Positions 6,429-10,434 of a stretch of 10,434 nt of DNA are shown one piece after another. Below the pieces are notes generated by a model, which saw nothing but the letters and a program-made list of their open reading frames with translations, was not told the DNA's origin and ran no database searches. The stretch is from Flavobacteriales bacterium UBA1993 (GTDB lineage Bacteria; Bacteroidota; Bacteroidia; Flavobacteriales_G; Salibacteraceae), in NCBI GenBank assembly GCA_002336485.1, contig DDCZ01000041.1:1-10434 (forward strand). Direction: 5' to 3'. Each line of letters starts with the position of its first letter. Positions within the stretch are counted from its first letter, which is position 1. The position numbers were made by a program, and so were the translations under genes.

Positions 6429-8379
6429 TTGCCTTTTTCAGCCTTGCATTTGCAAGAAAATTTCGTTCCAACTCAGGCGCGAATGGAATCGGTGTATCTA
6501 AACTGGCGCATCGCCTAACAGGTGCGTCTAGAAACTCAAATAGCTCTTCGGAAATTCGAGCAGCGATATCCGCCCCAAGACCACCCGTGAGTACATCCTC
6601 ATGTAAAACTAGAACCTTCCCAGTCTTCATTACTGATCTCTTAATCGCTTCAAAATCATATGGCAAAAGCGTTCTTAGATCCAATATTTCGATGGACATC
6701 GATGATGCTTCTGCTTCTTCTTTGGCCCAATGCACGCCAAGGCCATAAGTCACAATTGTCAAGGCATCTCCTTCTCTCACAACGTTGGCAACACCAAGTT
6801 CATCTGTGTAATATCCATCTGGAACCTGCTCCGAAAGACTCCTGTACAAATACTTGTGTTCGAAAAACAAAACGGGGTTTGGATCTTGGAAAGCAGCCAA
6901 CAGGAGTCCCTTTGCTTCAGCTGGGGAAGATGGATAAACAACTTTTAGCCCTGGTGTATGTGTAAACCACGCTTCATTCGATTGGGAATGAAAAGGTCCT
7001 GCTCCCACTCCAGCGCCTGTTGGCATTCTTATGACGACATCCGCTGATTGCCCCCATCTCCAATGAACTTTTGCCAAATTATTTACAATTTGATTGAATC
7101 CGCAGGTCACAAAATCGGCAAACTGCATCTCCACCATTGCTTTATTCCCTTTAATACTCAGCCCCAAAGCCGCGCCTACAATCGCGGACTCGCAAATAGG
7201 TGTATTTCGAACTCGATCTCTACCATATCGGGCAGCCAGCTTATCTGTGACTTTAAACACACCGCCATATTCAGCAATATCCTGTCCCATCAACACCAGT
7301 TCAGGGTGCCTGATCATGGCCTCGTTCACCGCGTCGGCGATGGCGTCAACAAATCTCTTTTCTTGTGTCGCTGCACCTCGCGCTACCATTTTCGCTTCAG
7401 ATTTTCGATATAGATCACCGAACTCCTCCTCCGTGTTAAATTCGATCTCAGGAAGTTGCAGGGCCTCGTCAAACTTTGCGCTAATCATGCTCGTCATTTC
7501 CGACTTGAGCTTATCTATGGTTGATTCGTTCAATATATTTTCTGAAACTAGATAAGCTTCAAAATTTGAGATAGGATCTTTCACCGCCCACTCATCTTGT
7601 ATGCCCATTGGATAATACTTGGTCCCACTCGCTTCCTCATGTCCTCGCATTCTAAAGGTTTTACACTCTAACAACACGGGTGCTGGCTTCTTTAAAATGT
7701 TGGACTTAATCTTCTCTACCGCTTGGATTACTTCTAAAACATTATTTCCATCCACCTGAACCGCCTCCATGCCATAGCCAATCCCTTTGTCGATAAACTG
7801 CTTACATCTGAATTGCTCAGAACTCGGGGTACTTAATCCCCATTGATTATTCTCTACAACAAAAATCACGGGAAGATCCCAGACGGCAGCAACATTTAAA
7901 GCTTCATGAAAATCTCCTTCACTTGCGCCACCGTCGCCGGTGAAAGCAAGAACAACCTTGTTTGAAGATTTCAGTTTCTCAGCCAAAGCAATTCCATCCG
8001 CCACCCCTAACTGCGCTCCTAAATGGGAGATCATACCTACAATATGATGGGCATTTGAACCAAAGTGAAACGACCGGTCTCGCCCTTTTGTAAACCCCTG
8101 CGCTTTGCCTTGAAATTGAGCAAAGAGTCTTTCCAGCGGGATGTTTCTTGAAGTAAACACACCCAAATTCCGATGCATCGTCATGATATACTCATCCGGA
8201 TCTAGCGCCATCGTGCATCCGACGCTAATTGCCTCTTGACCATATCCTGAAAACCACTTGCTTATTTTTCCTTGTCGCAGATAAATGAGCATTTTCTCCT
8301 CTATCTGTCTGGGTAAGAGCAACGATTGATATATCTCTAAGAGTCGTGACTTATCGAACCCTGATCCATTAAATTTCAT
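6406..8379 (-). CDS. Fused alpha/beta E1 component of a 2-oxoacid (probably branched-chain) dehydrogenase
   Basis: One 657-residue chain joins both E1 subunits. Residues 1 to about 330 are the alpha part: SGYGQEA near 44-50, HRN at 69-71, and the thiamine-diphosphate motif GDG (148-150) through ENN (176-178). Residues 340-657 are the beta part: GQDIAEYGGVF (365-375), E397 in ICESAIVG (the expected cofactor-activating Glu), FADFV near 420-424, G-P-F-H-S-Q at 461-466, and the C-terminal HEDVLTGGLGADIA. It decarboxylates a 2-oxoacid and transfers the acyl group to a lipoyl E2, in the cytoplasm. The fusion is the common Bacteroidota form and is usually annotated as 2-oxoisovalerate dehydrogenase. 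No E2 or E3 gene is adjacent, so the partners lie elsewhere. Substrate (branched-chain versus pyruvate or acetoin) is inferred from family resemblance only. Confidence 0.92.
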   Translation of the reverse strand: MKFNGSGFDKSRLLEIYQSLLLPRQIEEKMLIYLRQGKISKWFSGYGQEAISVGCTMALDPDEYIMTMHRNLGVFTSRNIPLERLFAQFQGKAQGFTKGRDRSFHFGSNAHHIVGMISHLGAQLGVADGIALAEKLKSSNKVVLAFTGDGGASEGDFHEALNVAAVWDLPVIFVVENNQWGLSTPSSEQFRCKQFIDKGIGYGMEAVQVDGNNVLEVIQAVEKIKSNILKKPAPVLLECKTFRMRGHEEASGTKYYPMGIQDEWAVKDPISNFEAYLVSENILNESTIDKLKSEMTSMISAKFDEALQLPEIEFNTEEEFGDLYRKSEAKMVARGAATQEKRFVDAIADAVNEAMIRHPELVLMGQDIAEYGGVFKVTDKLAARYGRDRVRNTPICESAIVGAALGLSIKGNKAMVEMQFADFVTCGFNQIVNNLAKVHWRWGQSADVVIRMPTGAGVGAGPFHSQSNEAWFTHTPGLKVVYPSSPAEAKGLLLAAFQDPNPVLFFEHKYLYRSLSEQVPDGYYTDELGVANVVREGDALTIVTYGLGVHWAKEEAEASSMSIEILDLRTLLPYDFEAIKRSVMKTGKVLVLHEDVLTGGLGADIAARISEELFEFLDAPVRRCASLDTPIPFAPELERNFLANARLKKAIESLIEY

Positions 8380-8398
8380 TCACCATGTTTTGATTGGT

Positions 8399-8406
8399 CA
8401 AATGTA
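8399..8406 (-). promoter_or_regulatory. Predicted -7 element of the E1 gene
   Basis: The minus strand reads TACATTTG, an exact TAnnTTTG match, placing the RNA start near 8392 and the leader at about 12 bases before the ATG at 8379. No convincing TTG lies 17-23 bases upstream, so the -33 element is poor. Confidence 0.45.
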
Positions 8407-8464
8407 TTATTTGCGCATGCTGTGAGATCCTGAAAGTTGCGGTGACATCGGATATATTTCAACA

Positions 8465-8481
8465 AATGATCATTAATTAAT
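8465..8481. promoter_or_regulatory. Overlapping palindromes between the divergent E1 and EGF-lipoprotein genes
   Basis: AATGATCATT (8465-8474) and ATTAATTAAT (8472-8481) are both perfect 10-bp palindromes, overlapping by three bases. They lie in the 132-bp divergent spacer 31 bases before the lipoprotein ATG. They could be an operator, but AT-rich palindromes arise easily by chance. I see no good promoter for the lipoprotein gene here. Confidence 0.25.
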
Positions 8482-8511
8482 ATCTTGCCCACCAAAATCA
8501 AACACAAAAAA

Positions 8512-9207
8512 ATGAGAGTACTCGTCTACATTGCCCTACTATGTTCAAGTATAATATTTGTAAGCTGCGACGCTTGCCGGAAAGTTGAATGCGAAAACGG
8601 AGGTACTTGCGTCGAGGGCATTTGTGATTGTCCGGAAGGTTATTCAGGCACCACCTGCAATGTAGAAGATCTGTGTGTAACGCAAAACGTGGTATGTGAA
8701 AATGGCCAGAACTGTATTACAGGCACATGCGATTGTAAGCAACCTTATTACGGAGAACTTTGTGCCGATTACTGCCTTTACGGAACGTATAATAATGGAG
8801 ACTGCGATTGCAATGAAGGAATTAGTGGTGAAAACTGTGATGTTTTCAGTCGTGATAAATTCATAGGCACGTACACTTATGAAAGCAATGACGGCGGTGT
8901 GGAGACATGCATTATTTCTCGAGGAGAGTTTGAGCACAGTGAAGTATGGAAAGTTGAAATGACAAATCTTTCTTCCTTCAGTGATACAGATGGATATGCT
9001 GAAGTTTCGGACAGCACAATTAGCTTTCCTGACCAGACCGTTCTCGGTCAAGGAAGTATAGAATATGATATCACCACCACAACTTCGGGTCAGTTCGAGG
9101 ACGACGGTGAGAACATCACATTCACGATCAAGGTCACGAGATTAGCTTCCATAATGGGAAGTACAGTTGAAAACGATACCTATAAGTACTCCAGACCTTC
9201 TTTGTAA
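8512..9207 (+). CDS. EGF-like domain lipoprotein with C-terminal beta-rich domain (paralogue 1)
   Basis: This 231-residue predicted lipoprotein has signal peptide MRVLVYIALLCSSIIFVSC with the lipidated Cys at 19. Two full six-Cys EGF-like modules follow (C22-C49, with CENGGTC and CDCPEGYSG; C55-C84), then a shortened four-Cys module (C88-C109). From SRDKFIGTYTYES onward lies an about 118-residue Thr/Ser-rich domain predicted to be all beta, as in Bacteroidota lipoproteins of this type. The ATG at 8512 is chosen over a TTG at 8485, which would add nine basic and polar residues before the signal peptide. EGF modules in such proteins usually act as spacers or binding units; no enzyme motif is seen. 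It is likely anchored in the outer membrane. A tandem paralogue follows, separated by a terminator, so the two are expressed independently. Confidence 0.88.
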   Translation: MRVLVYIALLCSSIIFVSCDACRKVECENGGTCVEGICDCPEGYSGTTCNVEDLCVTQNVVCENGQNCITGTCDCKQPYYGELCADYCLYGTYNNGDCDCNEGISGENCDVFSRDKFIGTYTYESNDGGVETCIISRGEFEHSEVWKVEMTNLSSFSDTDGYAEVSDSTISFPDQTVLGQGSIEYDITTTTSGQFEDDGENITFTIKVTRLASIMGSTVENDTYKYSRPSL

Positions 9208-9227
9208 AAGAGGGTTCAGAATAGATT

Positions 9228-9252
9228 AAAGCTCCAGTTGGAGCTTTTTTTT
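9228..9252 (+). terminator. Rho-independent terminator of EGF-lipoprotein paralogue 1
   Basis: AAAGCTCCA (9228-9236) pairs with TGGAGCTTT (9239-9247); the effective loop is four bases, AGTT. Eight T occupy 9245-9252. Confidence 0.92.
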
Positions 9253-9294
9253 GATCATTTTTCATCAGGATGTCAAGCAAATAAGAGATTCGAT

Positions 9295-9302
9295 TACTTT
9301 TG
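9295..9302 (+). promoter_or_regulatory. Predicted -7 element of EGF-lipoprotein paralogue 2
   Basis: TACTTTTG is an exact TAnnTTTG match 22 bases before the ATG at 9325, giving an RNA start near 9309. No TTG lies at the expected -33 position. It abuts the palindrome GGCGCC (9302-9307). Confidence 0.45.
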
Positions 9303-9324
9303 GCGCCAAATCAAAACTCTACTT

Positions 9325-9876
9325 ATGAAAAAAATCAATCTATTGATGGTTGCTCTTATTGGAGCGATGACCTTAACTCTTACTTCATGTGATGAATGTA
9401 AAGATGTTACTTGTGAAAACGGAGGTACTTGTACTGAAGGTGTGTGTGAATGTGCTGACAACTACTACGGAGATGCATGCGAAACACAGTGTGTAAACGG
9501 AACTTATGCTAGCGGTACTTGCGGATGCGACGCTGGATTTGAAGGTGACGCTTGTGATACTGAGTCCAGAACTAACTGGGTTGGTGATTTCAACGGTGAT
9601 GACAACTGTGGATTCACATATGAGAGCACTATCTCTAATGGAACTGAGTCTGACGAAGTGAACATTTCAAACTTTGCTGGATTTGACGTTTCTATTGTTG
9701 GATCTATCGCTAACGGGTCTGATTTAACTATTGATACTCAAACTGATGCTTCAGGACGTGTATTCTCAGGAACTGGTACACTTGCTAGCACTGGAAACAC
9801 TGTAACTGTAAACTACACAGTTGGGTTTGACGATGGAACAAGCGAAGATTGCGTTATTACTTACACACGTAAGTAA
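9325..9876 (+). CDS. EGF-like domain lipoprotein with C-terminal beta-rich domain (paralogue 2)
   Basis: This 183-residue predicted lipoprotein has signal peptide MKKINLLMVALIGAMTLTLTSC with the lipidated Cys at 22. It has one full EGF-like module (C25-C52, CENGGTC then CECADNYYG) and one short four-Cys module (C56-C77), followed by an about 105-residue beta-rich domain starting SRTNWVGDFNG. That domain has a Cys near each end (DDNCGF and EDCVITYT), probably a disulfide that paralogue 1 does not show in the same way. The start at 9325 is chosen because an upstream in-frame TTG (9238) lies inside the preceding terminator. Compared with paralogue 1 it lacks the middle EGF module. Codon use is repetitive (GGA, GGT, GAT, ACT, TCT preferred), which may point to strong expression. 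No enzymatic function can be assigned. Confidence 0.88.
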   Translation: MKKINLLMVALIGAMTLTLTSCDECKDVTCENGGTCTEGVCECADNYYGDACETQCVNGTYASGTCGCDAGFEGDACDTESRTNWVGDFNGDDNCGFTYESTISNGTESDEVNISNFAGFDVSIVGSIANGSDLTIDTQTDASGRVFSGTGTLASTGNTVTVNYTVGFDDGTSEDCVITYTRK

Positions 9877-9894
9877 GAAGCTTTTTCAAAGCAT

Positions 9895-9930
9895 AAAAAA
9901 GGGTAGATCAAATGATCTACCCTTTTTTTT
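9895..9930. terminator. Terminator of EGF-lipoprotein paralogue 2, able to work on both strands
   Basis: A perfect 10-bp stem, GGGTAGATCA (9901-9910) with TGATCTACCC (9913-9922), is flanked by six A on the left and eight T on the right. It follows the + strand stop by 24 bases and is symmetric enough to stop minus-strand transcripts too. Confidence 0.93.
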
Positions 9931-10207
9931 GTGTCCAATATTTTGATATCCACTGCGCCCCATGACGGTCTAAGACGCTCCCAATTAATAATATTTGTTC
10001 GCTCGACGGCAACAATGGATTGGTGTCCAATACACGATTCATCATCCCATCGCGCTGGTTCAAGACTCATTAGATCATATGGCCGTAATTCAGCCATTAT
10101 AAGCAACCTAAACAGTTCGGTAAGGCTAGGTGTCATTTGGACCTATGAAAGGTGCGGAAACAAGGCTCAAGCACCTTTTTTAAGAAAATGGGAACCTCGA
10201 AAATTTA
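9931..10207 (+). other. Intergenic segment with no convincing gene; possible small-RNA locus
   Basis: No open frame here has a recognisable domain, start context or lipobox. The longest frames run straight through terminator hairpins. The segment contains its own + strand terminator at 10148-10181, although the previous gene is already terminated at 9930. That would be explained by a separate + strand transcript starting inside the segment; AATATTTG at 9990-9997, one mismatch from TAnnTTTG, could be its -7 element. The sequence does not match tmRNA, SRP RNA, RNase P RNA or 6S signatures that I know. A decayed gene on the minus strand (about 9931-10136) is the alternative. Confidence 0.3.
10148..10181 (+). 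terminator. Rho-independent terminator with no obvious upstream gene
   Basis: AAAGGTGC (10148-10155) pairs with GCACCTTT (10171-10178) across a 15-base loop, followed by T to 10181. On the minus strand the stem is followed by TTTCATAGG, a poor T-tract, so the + direction is favoured. Confidence 0.65.
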
Positions 10208-10210
10208 GGC

Positions 10211-10240
10211 ATAAAAAAAGCGGATCAAATGATCCGCTTT
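10211..10240 (-). terminator. Terminator of the right-edge RGGA-repeat gene
   Basis: On the minus strand an 8-bp stem (GCGGATCA with TGATCCGC, 10237-10220, 2-base loop) is followed by seven T. It lies 22 bases after the stop of the minus-strand gene. It shares the core GATCAAATGATC and the flank GCATAAAAAA with the hairpin at 9891-9922. Confidence 0.88.
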
Positions 10241-10262
10241 TAATTTCGTACTAGAAGTAGAA

Positions 10263-10434
10263 TTACTTAGATGTAGCTCCGCCTCTTGTCTTTTGAGCAG
10301 CGTCATCGCCTTTCTCAGTAGCTCCGCCACGCTCTTTTTGAGCTTCAACGTTGCCTTCTTCAACAGCTCCGCCTCTTGTCTTTTGAGTTACTTCCTCAAC
10401 AGCTTCTTCAGCCTCGGCAGCAACCTCCTCAACA
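10263..10434 (-). CDS. Unrecognised protein with RGGA repeats (C-terminal 57 codons visible)
   Basis: The minus-strand frame is open from the right edge to TAA at 10265-10263; the start is outside the window. The visible 56 residues begin with a Glu/Ala/Val-rich stretch (VEEVAAEAEEAVEEV-like, helix-forming). Three copies of QK(T/E)RGGA follow, at a strict 15-residue period, ending RGGATSK-stop. The arrangement of a charged helix followed by basic RGG motifs could suit nucleic-acid binding, but this is inference; I recognise no family. That the frame is real is supported by codon-phase-preserving repeats, a normal stop and a well-placed terminator 22 bases downstream. Confidence 0.75.
   Translation of the reverse strand, partial: VEEVAAEAEEAVEEVTQKTRGGAVEEGNVEAQKERGGATEKGDDAAQKTRGGATSK
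10275..10387 (-). repeat. 45-bp tandem repeats encoding QK(T/E)RGGA modules
   Basis: A 23-base block begins at 10275, 10320 and 10365, exactly 45 bases apart. The outer two copies are identical over 10275-10297 and 10365-10387; the middle one (10320-10342) differs at a few bases and changes Thr to Glu. The spacer between blocks varies much more (EEGNVEA versus EKGDDAA). Confidence 0.9.

Noticed and set aside
7094..7555. Plus-strand frame of 153 codons inside the E1 gene
   Set aside because: It lies wholly antisense to a well-conserved enzyme with clear motifs and is low-complexity Ser/Ala-rich.
8485..8511. TTG start extending EGF-lipoprotein paralogue 1 by nine residues
   Set aside because: The ATG at 8512 gives a standard lipoprotein signal peptide; the extension adds a basic, polar stretch ahead of it.
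9238..9324. TTG start extending paralogue 2 by 29 residues
   Set aside because: The codon lies inside the terminator hairpin of the previous gene, and the extension would bury the signal peptide.
9861..10136. Minus-strand open frame of 91 codons with a protein-like composition
   Set aside because: It reads through the strong hairpin at 9895-9930 and overlaps the 3' end of the lipoprotein gene, has a stop two codons before its ATG and no promoter-like element upstream, and shows no domain I recognise. It may be a decayed gene, so the region is described but not called as a CDS.
9931..10254. Plus-strand open frame of 107 codons
   Set aside because: It begins immediately after a terminator T-run, reads through two more hairpins, and has a Ser/Arg-rich composition typical of a non-coding or antisense frame.
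1..10434. CRISPR array, tRNA, insertion sequence or defence system
   Set aside because: No spaced palindromic repeats, cloverleaf-forming sequence, transposase motif or nuclease/defence domain was seen; the only tandem repeats lie within coding frames.

Overview
The window looks like chromosomal DNA of a Bacteroidota bacterium, most likely a marine Flavobacteriia or Cryomorphaceae-type lineage. The evidence is a type IX secretion (T9SS) C-terminal sorting domain, SprB-type repeats, a single-chain fused E1 alpha/beta 2-oxoacid dehydrogenase, a DUF4920 lipoprotein, an OmpA protein with thrombospondin type 3 repeats, EGF-like lipoproteins, and several matches to the Bacteroidota -7 promoter element TAnnTTTG. 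The lineage is inferred from gene content; no rRNA or tRNA is present.

Layout: 1-951 (+) is the C-terminal part of an OmpA-family outer-membrane protein, closed by a strong terminator. 1039-2475 (+) is an NhaC-type Na+/H+ antiporter. 2518-4461 (+) is a large T9SS-exported SprB-repeat protein interrupted by one in-frame TAG codon. 4522-5805 (+) is a type II NADH:quinone dehydrogenase with its own predicted promoter. 8379-6406 (-) is the fused E1 dehydrogenase, followed on the same strand by a DUF4920 lipoprotein (6385-5831); their terminator lies in the last codons of the convergent NADH dehydrogenase gene. 8512-9207 and 9325-9876 (+) are tandem paralogous EGF-like lipoproteins, each with its own terminator. 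9877-10262 has no convincing gene but holds three hairpins and a possible small-RNA locus. 10263-10434 (-) is the 3' end of an unrecognised gene with 45-bp repeats coding for QK(T/E)RGGA modules.

How the genes fit together: two housekeeping themes are visible. One is membrane energetics and ion balance (NhaC, NDH-2) plus 2-oxoacid oxidation. The other is the cell envelope (OmpA, T9SS-exported adhesin-like protein, three lipoproteins). Nothing marks a phage, plasmid, CRISPR or defence island. The features most worth a second look are the single-nucleotide interruption of the T9SS protein, the orphan segment between two look-alike hairpins, and the RGGA-repeat protein at the right edge.
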